Positions 47,382-57,731 of a DNA stretch of 64,000 bases are shown piece by piece; position 1 is the stretch's first letter; each line of letters begins with the position of its first letter. Below the pieces are notes generated by a model. The model saw only the letters and a program-made list of their open reading frames with translations, was not told the DNA's origin and searched no databases. Position numbers and translations under genes: made by a program. The stretch is from Kastovskya adunca ATA6-11-RM4 (GTDB lineage Bacteria; Cyanobacteriota; Cyanobacteriia; Cyanobacteriales; Coleofasciculaceae): NCBI GenBank assembly GCA_019359445.1, contig JAHHHJ010000013.1, forward strand, positions 117,774-181,773, read 5' to 3'.

Positions 47382-48176
47382 CTAACCTTTGCGCCCTACC
47401 ACCTCGCACCAAGCTTGAGCAAAGAGTCCGTCTGGATGCTGGCTCCACTTTCTTAAGGCTTGACTCATCACTCCTAGCGACTCGGCATCTGTCCAACCTT
47501 TTTGCACGGCAAGATCGACTGTATCAGAGGACTCGATCCGCAGTGCTAGATATTCAGCAATTGTACTCAGATCTTCATAGCATTCGTAGGAGCCTGAAGC
47601 TTTAATATCTGTAAATCCTGCTTCTCGCAGTAAGGCGCGTAGGTGTCTGCCGACATAAGGATTGCCGCCGTTTTTTTCCTGAAGAAGTTTGTAATAGGTA
47701 ATGGCTCGATCTAATTCTGGGTTGGACGGTGCAATCAGAAAGCCGCCCCAATCTGGACTGCGGAGTCCCAAAACTCCCCCAGGTTTTAGCACTCTAAACA
47801 ATTCCTGTAAGGCTTTGAGGGGAGATTGCAGATGCTCGAAGACGGCATGAGAAAAGGCAGCATCAAATGCGCGATCGCTAAAGGGTAGCTCGTAAACGCT
47901 CCCTTCTCGAAACTCAACGTTACTAATGCCTTGGCTTTGGGCATTTTCCCATGCCAAGCCGACTTGAGAGGATTCTATATCCGTGCCGATGGCTGTACTG
48001 GGAGCAATAATTTTTGCGAAACCGAGAGTAATTGTGCCAGAACCACAACCACAGTCCAGCAACTTCATTCCTGGTTGCAAATAAGGTTTAAAAAAGGCTG
48101 CATGGCTATCAACATTACGCTTTGCCATAAAGCTTGTAGCATTTGAAGAATATCCAGGAATATATTTTTCAACCAT
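47382..48176 (-). CDS. SAM-dependent methyltransferase
   Basis: A 264-residue class I methyltransferase. Motif I is LLDCGCGSGTITLGFA (about 39-54), the acidic loop is GTDIESSQVGLAWENA, motif II is DAAFSHAVFEHLQSPLKALQ and motif III LKPGGVLGLRSPDWGG. It resembles UbiE/ArsM-like small-molecule methyltransferases; the substrate is unknown. The start ATG at 48176 fits the family. No other biosynthetic genes are adjacent. Confidence 0.88.
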   Translation of the reverse strand: MVEKYIPGYSSNATSFMAKRNVDSHAAFFKPYLQPGMKLLDCGCGSGTITLGFAKIIAPSTAIGTDIESSQVGLAWENAQSQGISNVEFREGSVYELPFSDRAFDAAFSHAVFEHLQSPLKALQELFRVLKPGGVLGLRSPDWGGFLIAPSNPELDRAITYYKLLQEKNGGNPYVGRHLRALLREAGFTDIKASGSYECYEDLSTIAEYLALRIESSDTVDLAVQKGWTDAESLGVMSQALRKWSQHPDGLFAQAWCEVVGRKG

Positions 48177-48581
48177 CGAGAGTAACTCCTACCGCTAAAA
48201 TTCTCGCTGGGGCGATTGAGCGTACTACCGTACAAGCAACGCGACAAGCTGGTTACTAGATTTAGCGATCGCCTCTGATCTAAACAAACGCTAAAATATA
48301 CAACAATAATACTACATGCGTAGTATCTAGTAAATTTGCTGACTATTAAACTCAGCTAGAGTAGGCAACAAGCAGCAGATAAGTGACACCAGCTTGTTAA
48401 CAAACCCTGGGTGCGAGAACCGGATAATCGGGGTTCGGTTCCACTGACTGACTCTAGAGAGAATACTTGTTACATTAATTTGCATAGACTCACAGTAGAA
48501 ATAGATAACGTCAGTAACTACTCCGCGCTAAAAGAAAGGCAAGTGCCCGCGTCGAGATTCGCTAACGTACTTGAGGTAAAT

Positions 48582-48923
48582 ATGAATAACAGATCTAAAA
48601 ACGTCCATGAGCTTTTTGAAGGTGATGCTGATCGCAACTTGCTGTGGCAGTACCTACAATCCATGAGCCCAGAAACGATCGCCCAGCTCTCCAAGCCAGG
48701 TTCTTCAGAAGTGTTTCAAGTCATAGAGCGCAATGTTATTGGATTGCTAGGCAACTTACCTTCAGAAAACTTCGACGTTACTATCAGCACCAGCCGCGAG
48801 GATCTGGGGCGGCTTCTAGCCTCTGCAATGGTAAATGGCTACTTTCTCCGCAATGCCGAACAACGCATGGTATTTGAAAAATCCTTGCAAGCCGCTGAAA
48901 GCTCTTTTCCAGACGCTGAATAA
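48582..48923 (+). CDS. DUF760 family protein
   Basis: A 113-residue helical protein that fits the cyanobacterial and plastid DUF760 family: LLWQYLQSMSPETIAQLSKP, VFQVIERNVIGLLGNLPSEN and RLLASAMVNGYFLRNAEQRM. Function unknown. The ATG at 48582 is chosen over an upstream GTG-type frame because GAGG lies 5 bases before it. It precedes mutY by 45 bases, so the two may be co-transcribed. Confidence 0.87.
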   Translation: MNNRSKNVHELFEGDADRNLLWQYLQSMSPETIAQLSKPGSSEVFQVIERNVIGLLGNLPSENFDVTISTSREDLGRLLASAMVNGYFLRNAEQRMVFEKSLQAAESSFPDAE

Positions 48924-48968
48924 GAAAGTAGACCTTGGTGATCGCACCGCATCCCGACGGACTAGTCG

Positions 48969-50051
48969 ATGAGTTTCTCGGTTCCAACTATTGAGGAAAT
49001 GAGGCGATCGCTCTTACAGTGGTACGTACAGGTCGCACGCGATCTTCCTTGGAGACGCGATCGCAATCCTTATCAAATTTGGGTTTCGGAGATTATGCTC
49101 CAGCAAACCCAAGTGAAAACGGTCATTCCCTACTATCAGCGCTGGCTTGACCAATTTCCTACCCTCACACACCTCGCCACCGCTGACTTACAGCAAGTGT
49201 TGAAAGCATGGGAAGGTCTGGGATACTATGCACGGGCGCGGAATTTGCACGCATCAGCTCAACAAATCGTGCAGCAGCATGGAGGAATTTTCCCTAGCCA
49301 GCTATCAGAAGTTTTAGCCTTACCAGGAGTGGGTCGCACCACAGCCGGAGGTATCCTCAGCGCCGCTTTCAACCAACCTGTGGCAATTCTTGATGGTAAT
49401 GTTAAGCGAGTTTTGACGCGCCTTATCGCTTCTCCTGTACCCCCGGTTAAGGCAAGCAAACAACTCTGGCAACTATCGGAGGCACTCCTCGACCGCGAAC
49501 AGCCCAGAGATTTCAATCAAGCCTTAATGGATTTGGGGGCAACTGTTTGCACTCCAAAAAATCCTGATTGCAGTCGTTGTCCTTGGACAATACACTGTCA
49601 GGCTTACAATGAGGGAGTTCAATCCCAACTACCCATGCGTGAAACTGCCGCCCCTCTTCCTCACAAAATTATTGGCGTTGCTGTGATCTGGAATGAGCAA
49701 GGACAAATTTTAATCGATCGCCGACGTGCTGAAGGATTACTCGGCGGCTTATGGGAGTTTCCTGGCGGCAAAGTGGAGCCAGGTGAAACCATGGAGGAAT
49801 GTATCAAGCGAGAAATCCAAGAGGAACTGGGAATCGAGATTGAGGTAGGCAAACACTTGATTACTATCGATCATGTGTATAGTCATTTTCGCGTCACCCT
49901 AACAGTGCATCACAGCCGCCACCTCAGTGGTGTTCCTCAACCGATTGAATGCGACGAAATCCGTTGGGTTAGTTTAGACGAAATTGATCAGTATCCCTTC
50001 CCAAAAGCGAATGTGCAGATTATCGCTGCCCTGCGCCAGGGTAATAATTAA
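48969..50051 (+). CDS. mutY: A/G-specific adenine glycosylase
   Basis: A 360-residue DNA repair enzyme that removes adenine opposite 8-oxoguanine. The N-terminal half has ARDLPWRRDRNPYQIWVSEI, LQQTQVKTVIPYY (Glu of the active site is in the preceding E-I-M), the helix-hairpin-helix LPGVGRTTAGGILSAAF and the 4Fe-4S cysteines (CTPKNPDCSRCPWTIHC). The C-terminal 130 residues are a NUDIX-like domain (GGLWEFPGGKVEPGETMEEC, about 257) that in MutY recognises 8-oxoG. Length is typical. Confidence 0.95.
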   Translation: MSFSVPTIEEMRRSLLQWYVQVARDLPWRRDRNPYQIWVSEIMLQQTQVKTVIPYYQRWLDQFPTLTHLATADLQQVLKAWEGLGYYARARNLHASAQQIVQQHGGIFPSQLSEVLALPGVGRTTAGGILSAAFNQPVAILDGNVKRVLTRLIASPVPPVKASKQLWQLSEALLDREQPRDFNQALMDLGATVCTPKNPDCSRCPWTIHCQAYNEGVQSQLPMRETAAPLPHKIIGVAVIWNEQGQILIDRRRAEGLLGGLWEFPGGKVEPGETMEECIKREIQEELGIEIEVGKHLITIDHVYSHFRVTLTVHHSRHLSGVPQPIECDEIRWVSLDEIDQYPFPKANVQIIAALRQGNN

Positions 50052-50081
50052 AAGTCAAGAGAGCTACTGCTGTTTTTTGAG

Positions 50082-51275
50082 TTAGGCGCGATAAACAGGC
50101 AAGGTGAAGTGAAAACAGCTTCCTGTTTTAGAATTACTATCTACCCAAATTTGACCGTAGTGGGCGCGGACTACCCGTTGACAGAGGGATAAACCTAAGC
50201 CGTAGCCCTCTGTTTTTTCGTCGCGCTTCAGGCGGAAGTGGTCTTCAAAAATGCGATCGCATAGTTCTTCAGGAATGCCAGGGCCACTATCAGAAACACT
50301 AACTTGAATTTTTTGACTTGTCCGGTGGAGAATCGCGATGTGAATTTTGCCACCCTCCGGTGTGTATTTAATCGCGTTATCTAGTAGATTCACTATTACC
50401 TGGCGCACCCACTCTCTATCAGCATAGACCTCTGGTAAATCATGAGGAATATCCGTATCTAGCTGCTGCAACTTCCTATGAAATTGATTGTTCATCTGTG
50501 CGAAAACGCTCTGGCATAATTCGCTGATCTGCAATTTCTGTGGCTGGATATTAAGGTCAGCGCTTGCTCCCTTGGCACTTTTGAGAATATCCGTAATCAT
50601 CCGCTCGATCGTGCGAAATTGGTTACGAGCCTGCTTGAATAGCTGCGCTTTGAGAGCCGGAGACAGTGACATCCTACGACTATCCTGCGGCTGCTGCTCT
50701 AATTCCAGAGTATCTAAGGCAATTGACGCCGCTGTTAGGGGATTGCGGAGGTCGTGCGCCAACATGCCAATCACCTGGTCTTTAAAACGCAACTGTTCTA
50801 AAAGTTTTTCTTTTTCTTTTTTTAGGCGAAAGATTTCGTCAGCTAGTCGGATTGATTCTGCCGAATAGCTGACAGAACTAATATTCCGGCGTGGCGCTTC
50901 GGTAGTTGAGAAATCAGGTTGTGGCAGCGAGGGAGCATTTCTGGCTTTTTCGCGATCGCATTCTTCCGCACTCTTGTGCCAGCGCGGCCACCAGTTTTTG
51001 AGCTGGGCAACTAAGTTACTCCCAGTCAAAATTTGCCGAGGCTCCGGATAAATTTTAATCAGCGCAGGAGTTGCTACTAATTTGAAGTGTTCCGCCAAAT
51101 AGGGCTGTTCCCCGACATAGCTCTCCATAAGCTCAAACGGATATTCTGCCCTCAAAGTTCCCAGATAATCGCGGATGCGCTGAATGTGGCTCCGGGAACT
51201 TAAACGGTCATCAATAAATAGCAGTAACTGTAGCGATGATTCCGAGCTGGTGGGCTTTTCAGTAACAACCTGCAT
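50082..51275 (-). CDS. sasA: Clock-output histidine kinase SasA
   Basis: A 397-residue kinase of the circadian output path, which binds KaiC and phosphorylates RpaA. The N-terminal 100 residues are a KaiB-like thioredoxin fold (LLLFIDDRLSSRSHIQRIRD, VATPALIKIYPEPRQILTGS). The HisKA box with the phosphate-accepting His is IGMLAHDLRNPLTAASIALD (about 158-177), and the ATPase domain has LLDNAIKYTPEGG (N box), SDSGPGIPEEL (G1) and GYGLGLSLCQR (G2). The ATG at 51275 is used; a TTG 53 codons upstream would add residues outside the family alignment. Confidence 0.94.
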   Translation of the reverse strand: MQVVTEKPTSSESSLQLLLFIDDRLSSRSHIQRIRDYLGTLRAEYPFELMESYVGEQPYLAEHFKLVATPALIKIYPEPRQILTGSNLVAQLKNWWPRWHKSAEECDREKARNAPSLPQPDFSTTEAPRRNISSVSYSAESIRLADEIFRLKKEKEKLLEQLRFKDQVIGMLAHDLRNPLTAASIALDTLELEQQPQDSRRMSLSPALKAQLFKQARNQFRTIERMITDILKSAKGASADLNIQPQKLQISELCQSVFAQMNNQFHRKLQQLDTDIPHDLPEVYADREWVRQVIVNLLDNAIKYTPEGGKIHIAILHRTSQKIQVSVSDSGPGIPEELCDRIFEDHFRLKRDEKTEGYGLGLSLCQRVVRAHYGQIWVDSNSKTGSCFHFTLPVYRA

Positions 51276-51630
51276 GCAATTTGGCTTGAGAATGAAAAAT
51301 CGGTGACGCCTTGAGCAACGCCAAGATTGCCCCTCTCTTACTAAAGGTTGATGCTCTGTCTTAAATTTAATATCTATTTCATATTTTAAGTATTCTACAG
51401 GCTTAAAGGCACTAGATTCGGACGAGAGTGTCAATTATTTGTGTCAGTAACACCTATCAAACGAAACGTGCTTAGGTGAAGGCAGTAGCGTATTATGCGT
51501 TTAGGTCAAGGCATAACCAGCGAGCAGGTATACTCTATCACCGCCCATTTCATCATAAGATCTCAAAATACTCATAAATTTCTTGACTTCTGCTTCAGTT
51601 CTATAATTGATCCACGACGCATAAATCATC

Positions 51631-53220
51631 ATGGTTACTGGCTACGTTGCCCTTGTACTGCACGCTCACCTGCCCTTTGTAAGACATCCAGAGAGTAATT
51701 ATGTCCTAGAAGAAGAATGGTTATTTGAAGCCATTACTGAAACCTATATTCCCTTGCTGCATACCTTTGAGGGATTAAAGCGAGATGGTATTGACTTCAA
51801 AATAACCATGAGCATGACACCGCCTTTGGTGTCGATGCTGCGCGATCCTTTACTGCAAGAGCGCTACGACAAGCATCTGGCTAAGTTAGAACAGCTAGTC
51901 GAGATGGAGGTTGAGCATAACGAGCATAACGGGCATATTCGTTATCTTGCTGATTACTACGTCAAGGAGTTCAGCACGATCCGCAAGACCTGGGAGAGTT
52001 ATGGCAGGGACTTGATCGCGGCATTTAAGAAATTTCTTGACAGCAACAACCTAGAAATCATCACCTGCGGAGCAACTCACGGCTACTTCCCGCTGATGAA
52101 GATGTATCCCCAGGCGGTATGGGCACAAATTCAAGTCGCTTGTGAGCATTACGAGCAGAACTTTGGACGTCCTCCTAAGGGAATTTGGCTGCCGGAATGT
52201 GCTTACTACGAAGGCGTCGAGCGGATGTTAGCCGATGCGGGGTTGCGCTACTTCCTCACTGATGGACATGGTATTTTATATGCTCGTCCTCGCCCTCGCT
52301 TTGGTACCTATGCTCCTATCTATACGGAGAGTGGGGTTGCCGCATTCGGTCGCGACCATGAGTCGTCTCAACAGGTTTGGTCGAGTGAAGTTGGGTATCC
52401 TGGAGCAGCAGAATATCGGGAGTTCTACAAGGATTTAGGCTGGGAAGCAGATTACGAGTACATCAAGCCCTACATTATGCCGAATGGGCAACGGAAGAAT
52501 ACAGGGATTAAGTATCACAAGATTACAGGTCGTGGTCTGGGATTAGCCGACAAGGCACTGTACGACCCCTATTGGGCGCGGGAGAAGGCAGCAGAACACG
52601 CTGGGAACTTCACCTTCAACCGAGAGCAGCAGGTGAATCATCTAGCGGGCATTATGCACCGTCCGCCGATTGTGGTTTCTCCCTATGACGCCGAGTTGTT
52701 TGGTCATTGGTGGTACGAAGGTCCCTGGTTTATCGATTACTTGTTCCGCAAGTCTTGGTATGACCAAAACACCTTTGCGATGACTCACTTGGCGGATTAT
52801 CTCCGCATGGAGCCAACGCAGCAAGTCTGCAAGCCGTCTCAATCTAGTTGGGGTTATAAGGGCTTCCATGAGTACTGGCTCAATGAGACCAATGCCTGGA
52901 TTTACCCCCATCTACACAAAGCGACGGAGCGCATGATTGAGCTGAGTCGCCGCGAACCTGTTGATGAGCTGGAGTGGAAGGCGCTAAACCAGGCAGCGCG
53001 AGAGTTACTGCTGGCACAATCTTCTGACTGGGCATTTATTATGCGTACTGGGACGATGGTTCCCTATGCGGTGAGAAGGACGCGATCGCATTTGATGCGT
53101 TTCAATAAACTCTATGAGGATATCAACAAGGGCAAAATTGACAGCGGTTGGTTAGAAAAGGTTGAGGAAATCGACAATATCTTCCCGGAAATCAACTACC
53201 GCGTCTATCGTCCGTTGTAG
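51631..53220 (+). CDS. Glycoside hydrolase family 57, probable 1,4-alpha-glucan branching enzyme
   Basis: A 529-residue GH57 protein. The N-terminus is VTGYVALVLHAHLPFVRHPE, typical of the family. The nucleophile motif GIWLPECAYYEGVERML has the Glu at about residue 189, and the acid/base motif is SPYDAELFGHWWYEG with Asp at about 353. The length and the C-terminal helical region fit bacterial branching enzymes of glycogen synthesis rather than amylases, but activity is inferred. It starts with ATG at 51631. Glycogen genes are otherwise absent in the window except pgi. Confidence 0.9.
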   Translation: MVTGYVALVLHAHLPFVRHPESNYVLEEEWLFEAITETYIPLLHTFEGLKRDGIDFKITMSMTPPLVSMLRDPLLQERYDKHLAKLEQLVEMEVEHNEHNGHIRYLADYYVKEFSTIRKTWESYGRDLIAAFKKFLDSNNLEIITCGATHGYFPLMKMYPQAVWAQIQVACEHYEQNFGRPPKGIWLPECAYYEGVERMLADAGLRYFLTDGHGILYARPRPRFGTYAPIYTESGVAAFGRDHESSQQVWSSEVGYPGAAEYREFYKDLGWEADYEYIKPYIMPNGQRKNTGIKYHKITGRGLGLADKALYDPYWAREKAAEHAGNFTFNREQQVNHLAGIMHRPPIVVSPYDAELFGHWWYEGPWFIDYLFRKSWYDQNTFAMTHLADYLRMEPTQQVCKPSQSSWGYKGFHEYWLNETNAWIYPHLHKATERMIELSRREPVDELEWKALNQAARELLLAQSSDWAFIMRTGTMVPYAVRRTRSHLMRFNKLYEDINKGKIDSGWLEKVEEIDNIFPEINYRVYRPL

Positions 53221-53243
53221 AAGTCGGTTTTTTAGCAGGATAA

Positions 53244-53277
53244 AACGCAAAGATTCGCCAAACGCAAAGATTCGCCA
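53244..53277 (+). repeat. 17-bp tandem duplication
   Basis: AACGCAAAGATTCGCCA occurs twice head to tail, just after the GH57 stop codon. Confidence 0.9.
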
Positions 53278-53397
53278 GATGTTGTGAGGTGGCAGTACTG
53301 TCACCCTACTTAAATTTACTTCCAGAAGACAATTCTTAAGCAAGGGGTCAAATGATTCCTTGCTTAATCATTTCAGCTAATCTATTAGATTCTTGCC

Positions 53398-54618
53398 CTA
53401 GTTACTTGTTGAAGTCAGTTTTTTGACAAGAGCTGCTGCCTCTTCTGGTTTTCCAGAGGAGGGAAACACTAAAACACTTTTGATTTTGGGATTATTAACC
53501 AGTTCTTTTAAACGATACAACTGCGTATCTGAAATTGCTACTCCCGCATAATTTTGGGCATAATCTAGCTCTTGGTTGAAATTAGCATCGTTATAAGTTT
53601 GAATGAAAACTCGATCTATATTCCAATTTTTCCAATCAGCTGCAAAATAACGTTTACCCCAATAAGGATTGTGATGGCAAAGGTCAAAACTCACGGTGGG
53701 GTTAGCTTTCTTGATGTCAGCTCTCATTTCTCGCACAAATTTAGTTAAATGGGCTGTGCGATCGACTTTGCCGGGTAATTCAGCATGATAACCTAGGTAA
53801 TCGTCCCACTGAACTGCATCGATGGTTGGATACTTTTGGACGAACTCTACTGAGATTTTTTTGAATAAATTAGCAACTTCTGGAACCTCTACATCCAGAA
53901 CATAATGGTCGATGCCAGCGTAGGTTTTATCGACCCCAGGCACAAGCCATCGTTTAGAAATTGCTAAGTCAAAAATTGGGCTATTTTTATCGATTTTAAT
54001 CCCCTTCTCAAAATAGGCATGAACTTGCATTCCCTGCTTGTGCGCCTCATCAATTAACCAATCTAACCATTGATCTTGAAATTGGTTGGGACAGCTTTTG
54101 TATCCAAATGTTTGCTGCATAACCTCACTGTTATACATCGTGCAACCATTACCCCACACCCCATGAATAATTGTATTTATTCCTTGAGCGCGATAATAAC
54201 GAACTCGTTCGCGAATCATTTGTTCGCTAGCATTATTAGTCGCTTGGTACCGACTTAAATAAATTCCCCTTATTTGCTTTTTCTCCCAAGGAGTTTGAGG
54301 TGATGGTGATTTCTTGGGTGTTACAGGTGATGGTGAAACTTGGGGATTGGTTGTCGGTGTCTCAGTCGGAATAACTTGCGGAAGGGGAGAACTGACAACA
54401 GGTACGGGCTGCGTCGGCGCAGGAGTCAAAATAGGAGCAGTTGGTTGCTGATTATTAGGCAATAATTGGCTGATATCTAGATTATTAGGTAAGAATTGGC
54501 TGATATCTAGATGATCTAAATGCCTAAAGCCCCAATAACCAGCACCTAACAAAACTATGATTAATGAAAATGGAATACTCGCACATCCACATCCATCATT
54601 TTCTTTTTTAGACGGCAT
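53398..54618 (-). CDS. Putative glycoside hydrolase (GHL10-like), membrane-anchored
   Basis: A 406-residue protein. A short Cys-rich N-terminus leads into a membrane helix (IPFSLIIVLLGAGYWGF), then a tandem repeat (LDISQFLPNN LDISQLLPNN) and a Pro/Ser/Thr-rich linker to about residue 110. The rest is a TIM-barrel-like domain similar to GHL10/DUF187-type putative hydrolases: QIRGIYLSRYQATNNASEQM, a VHAYFEKGIKI strand, and AVQWDDYLGYHAELPGK with acidic residues. Substrate is unknown; such proteins often act on cell-surface glycans. Confidence 0.78.
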   Translation of the reverse strand: MPSKKENDGCGCASIPFSLIIVLLGAGYWGFRHLDHLDISQFLPNNLDISQLLPNNQQPTAPILTPAPTQPVPVVSSPLPQVIPTETPTTNPQVSPSPVTPKKSPSPQTPWEKKQIRGIYLSRYQATNNASEQMIRERVRYYRAQGINTIIHGVWGNGCTMYNSEVMQQTFGYKSCPNQFQDQWLDWLIDEAHKQGMQVHAYFEKGIKIDKNSPIFDLAISKRWLVPGVDKTYAGIDHYVLDVEVPEVANLFKKISVEFVQKYPTIDAVQWDDYLGYHAELPGKVDRTAHLTKFVREMRADIKKANPTVSFDLCHHNPYWGKRYFAADWKNWNIDRVFIQTYNDANFNQELDYAQNYAGVAISDTQLYRLKELVNNPKIKSVLVFPSSGKPEEAAALVKKLTSTSN

Positions 54619-54942
54619 GGCAACAAAGGTTATTGTTCAACAATGACAGCAACTTTCTTAGCCCAATCGGGGCTTGCTTGTAGTACCCAATATTCTTGAA
54701 GTGCAGAAGGAATAATTTAGGGCGAATGATGCTACATTAAGCTACTTCACTTCGCGATCGCTCAATTCCGTATAACATTTGACACTTCCATGTGCTCTCT
54801 TAGCTTGACTTTATCCATTTCTGAAACTTTATCAACATGCGTTCACGAAGAGTGTGCGAAGCGCGATCGCCCCAAAACGGAACAACAAACAGCAATCTGT
54901 CACCAATGACAATTAATTAGTCACTGTATATTTGGTATATAA
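54619..54942. other. Intergenic stretch between GHL10-like gene and tRNA-Gly
   Basis: About 320 bases, A+T-rich, with two HIP1 sites. No gene or structure beyond these was found; the promoter for the minus-strand gene should lie at its left end. Confidence 0.5.
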
Positions 54943-55013
54943 GCGGGTAATCGGACTCGAACCGACGACATTCACCTTGGGAAGGTGACGTTCTACCACT
55001 GAACTATACCCGC
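54943..55013 (-). tRNA. tRNA-Gly (anticodon CCC)
   Basis: A 71-base cloverleaf on the minus strand: acceptor GCGGGTA pairs with TACCCGC, the D arm has AGTTCAGTGGTAGAAC, the anticodon stem TCACC/GGTGA encloses TTCCCAA with CCC as anticodon, and the T arm reads GTCGGTTCGAGTCCGAT. The CCA end is not encoded. It reads GGG codons. Confidence 0.95.
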
Positions 55014-55604
55014 GTAGGCACTAGTATTTAGTATAGGGCTTCTTGCTAGCGAAAATATCATCCCTTGAAGAAACGAAACACTCTACTGGTGAAGTAGTGA
55101 TCGCGGAAACAGTTTCTCTTCTACAGAAGTCTGATGCTCTACAAAACCCTAGACAGCTTACGCCAAGAGCAACCCAATCGAGGCATAGGGGTTTGTTTTC
55201 CCTCTGGCTTATCCGGTTTCAGCCAGGAAGATGATCTAGAGGATAAACTTGATTTTAAGATGCTCAACCAGGTCTGAGTTTTTTAGCAAATCCGGGTGTA
55301 ATCGTGCTACTCACTGTCTTCTTATGCCGTTCAGCTACCGCTTGTGATAACAAACACAACGCGATCGCGATCGCCCACAACTCAGTCTCTGAAATTTTGT
55401 TGCATCCTATTAAGGTATAGAGGTTGTATCTGTTTTTTCCCCATTGCCAAGGCTCAACGTTGTTCTAACGCTACAGGCATGGCATGGTATTACACCCAGC
55501 ATTAAGAATAGAGGGAATGAATCTTGACAGCCTTCTGTCAGATTATGGCTCTAACTTCAACAATGCCCTGATTACATTGCACTCAGTACGAGCGAGTACC
55601 AAGG
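55014..55604. other. 590-base stretch without a supported gene
   Basis: Contains overlapping HIP1 sites (GCGATCGCGATCGC at about 55360) and, near 55526, TGACAG/CTGTCA, a short inverted repeat about 80 bases ahead of the HD gene that could be an operator. The small frame at 55043 has no coding support. Confidence 0.5.
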
Positions 55605-56480
55605 ATGTTTAACGCAACTGAGCTTTTAATAAATTCGTTCGTTCAAAGGCTTCGGGAAGGCTACTGCCGTACCTATGGGGGACTGAAAACGGACTACGAA
55701 GACATTATTGCCTGGGCAGGAAGCATGGCGATGGAAAATATTGCCAACAGTGACGCCCTCTATCACAACGTCGAACACTCAATTCTCGTCGCCCTAGTGG
55801 GGCAAGAAATCCTCCGGGGCAAACATATTCGCGAAGGCGGAGTCTCCTGTGAAGACTGGTTGCATTTCATCATCTCCCTAGTCGGTCATGATATCGGCTA
55901 TGTCAAAGGAGTGTGCCGCCAGGATAGAGAGACAGAAAGGTTGTATGCTACCGGACAAAATGGCGAAATGGTGCATTTGCCGCCTGGAGCTTCCGATGCC
56001 GCTTTGACGCCTTACCACGTAGACCGGGCAAAACTTTTTATTGATGAGCGATTCTGCGGTCACAAACTGATTGATGCGGAAATAATCAAGCACAACATTG
56101 AACTGACCCGTTTCCCAGTCCCCAATCAGGACGACCACAAAGACACTGCCAACTATCCAGGGTTAATTCGCGCCTCTGACTTAATCGGTCAACTTAGTGA
56201 TCCGCGCTACCTTAAGAAAATTAGTGCCTTATTTTATGAGTTTGAAGAAACTGGCGTCAACAAAGCATTAGGATATCGCCATCCTGGAGATTTACGGCGA
56301 AACTATTCCAAGTTTTACTGGAACGGTGTTTTCCCTTATATTCAGGATGCCCTCCGCTATTTGTCTCTGACGCAGCAAGGCAAACAAATCATTGCCAACC
56401 TCTACTCCAACGTGTTCGTTGTTGAACATGAAAAAACGGAAGAGGAACATAGGCAGCTAGCAGAACAAGTTCACTCTTGA
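55605..56480 (+). CDS. HD-domain metal-dependent hydrolase
   Basis: A 291-residue protein with an HD fold: Tyr-His in YHNVEHSILVALVGQEIL (about residue 53), and HD in SLVGHDIGYVKG (about residue 97), then HNIELTRFP. The catalytic metal ligands therefore look complete. Members act on nucleotides or cyclic phosphates; the substrate is unknown. It is followed 12 bases later by an OppC/DppC-type permease gene, so the two are probably one transcript, an arrangement I recall from other cyanobacteria. Confidence 0.8.
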   Translation: MFNATELLINSFVQRLREGYCRTYGGLKTDYEDIIAWAGSMAMENIANSDALYHNVEHSILVALVGQEILRGKHIREGGVSCEDWLHFIISLVGHDIGYVKGVCRQDRETERLYATGQNGEMVHLPPGASDAALTPYHVDRAKLFIDERFCGHKLIDAEIIKHNIELTRFPVPNQDDHKDTANYPGLIRASDLIGQLSDPRYLKKISALFYEFEETGVNKALGYRHPGDLRRNYSKFYWNGVFPYIQDALRYLSLTQQGKQIIANLYSNVFVVEHEKTEEEHRQLAEQVHS

Positions 56481-56492
56481 TTCTTTAACTTT

Positions 56493-57608
56493 ATGAACTG
56501 GTGGCAGAAACTTAAAAACAATCCCCTGGCACGCTTTGGGGCAATACTGCTATTAATCTTTTACATTGCTGTATTTGCCGCAGATTTTGTTGCCCCCTAC
56601 GACCCTTATGTCTCACAGCCAGAGGGTTCGCTTCTGCCTCCCACCCAAATCTACTGGCGGAATACCTCTGGAGAATTTATTGGCCCCCACATTTATCCGA
56701 CAACCCAAGGGCCAACTGATTTAGAAACGGGTCAGCGCGAACTGAAAATAGACAGACAAAACCCTTCACCTGTGCGCTTATTTGTCCGTGGCGAACCTTA
56801 TCGGCTCTTTGAACTGCGCCTGCCCATTGGGGAGAATTTTCAGGAAGTCGAAGTGTTTGAGGGAATTCCAGGCAATCTGCACCTGTTTGGTACTAATGGC
56901 GAAGCCAAACTGAACTTGTTAGGTACCGATGAGCAAGGTCGCGATCAATTTAGCCGCCTGCTGCATGGCGGACAGATTAGCCTCAGTATTGGTTTAGTCG
57001 GGATTGCTATTTCCTTTCCTTTGGGTTTGTTAATTGGGGGAATTTCTGGCTACTTTGGTGGTTGGATTGATGGAACCTTGATGCGCTTAGTAGAAGTGCT
57101 GATGACAATTCCCACTATCTACTTGCTGGTGGCATTGGCTGCTGTTTTGCCGCCAAGTTTAACCAGTTCTCAGCGATTTTTATTGATTGTCCTGATTACG
57201 TCTTTAGTTAGTTGGTCGGGCTTAGCACGGGTAATTCGCGGACAGGTACTATCGATTAAAGAACGAGAATTTGTCCAAGCATCCCTTGCTATGGGTGCCA
57301 ATCCGTTCTACATCATCGTGCGTCACGTTTTACCTCAGACCGCAACTTACGTAATTATCTCGGCAACTTTGGCAATTCCCAGTTTTATTGTGGCGGAATC
57401 TGTCCTCAGCTTGATTGGTCTGGGGATTCAGCAGCCTGATCCTTCCTGGGGAAATTTGCTGTCTTTGGCAACAAACGCTTCGATTTTAGTGCTACAACCC
57501 TGGCTAATTTGGCCGCCAGCACTTCTAATTATTCTTACCGTGTTGGCGTTTAATCTGCTGGGTGATGGTCTGCGGGATGCCCTCGATCCCCGCAGTTTAC
57601 AGCGATAA
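56493..57608 (+). CDS. ABC transporter permease, OppC/DppC/NikC type
   Basis: A 371-residue membrane protein. The N-terminus has the OppC-type start (LARFGAILLLIFYIAVFAAD), a periplasmic insertion of about 100 residues with LLGTDEQGRDQFSRLLHGGQ (family motif), then the BPD permease core with the EAA loop (EFVQASLAMGANPFYIIVRH, about 260-279). Peptides or nickel are usual substrates; no other subunits are adjacent, so the partner genes must be elsewhere. Confidence 0.9.
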   Translation: MNWWQKLKNNPLARFGAILLLIFYIAVFAADFVAPYDPYVSQPEGSLLPPTQIYWRNTSGEFIGPHIYPTTQGPTDLETGQRELKIDRQNPSPVRLFVRGEPYRLFELRLPIGENFQEVEVFEGIPGNLHLFGTNGEAKLNLLGTDEQGRDQFSRLLHGGQISLSIGLVGIAISFPLGLLIGGISGYFGGWIDGTLMRLVEVLMTIPTIYLLVALAAVLPPSLTSSQRFLLIVLITSLVSWSGLARVIRGQVLSIKEREFVQASLAMGANPFYIIVRHVLPQTATYVIISATLAIPSFIVAESVLSLIGLGIQQPDPSWGNLLSLATNASILVLQPWLIWPPALLIILTVLAFNLLGDGLRDALDPRSLQR

Positions 57609-57731
57609 GCTTCCCCCTAGGACTACAGGCTCGGAACATCCCGAAGAATTCCTCTCTGGCTCTCTTTCCCACAACGGGCAAGGGAGCCAAAATATTTCTA
57701 CTTCTCTCCCTAAAACGGCATCGCGCATTGC

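Noticed and set aside
55043..55234. Small ORF after the tRNA
   Set aside because: No Shine-Dalgarno, no recognised motif and no conserved composition.
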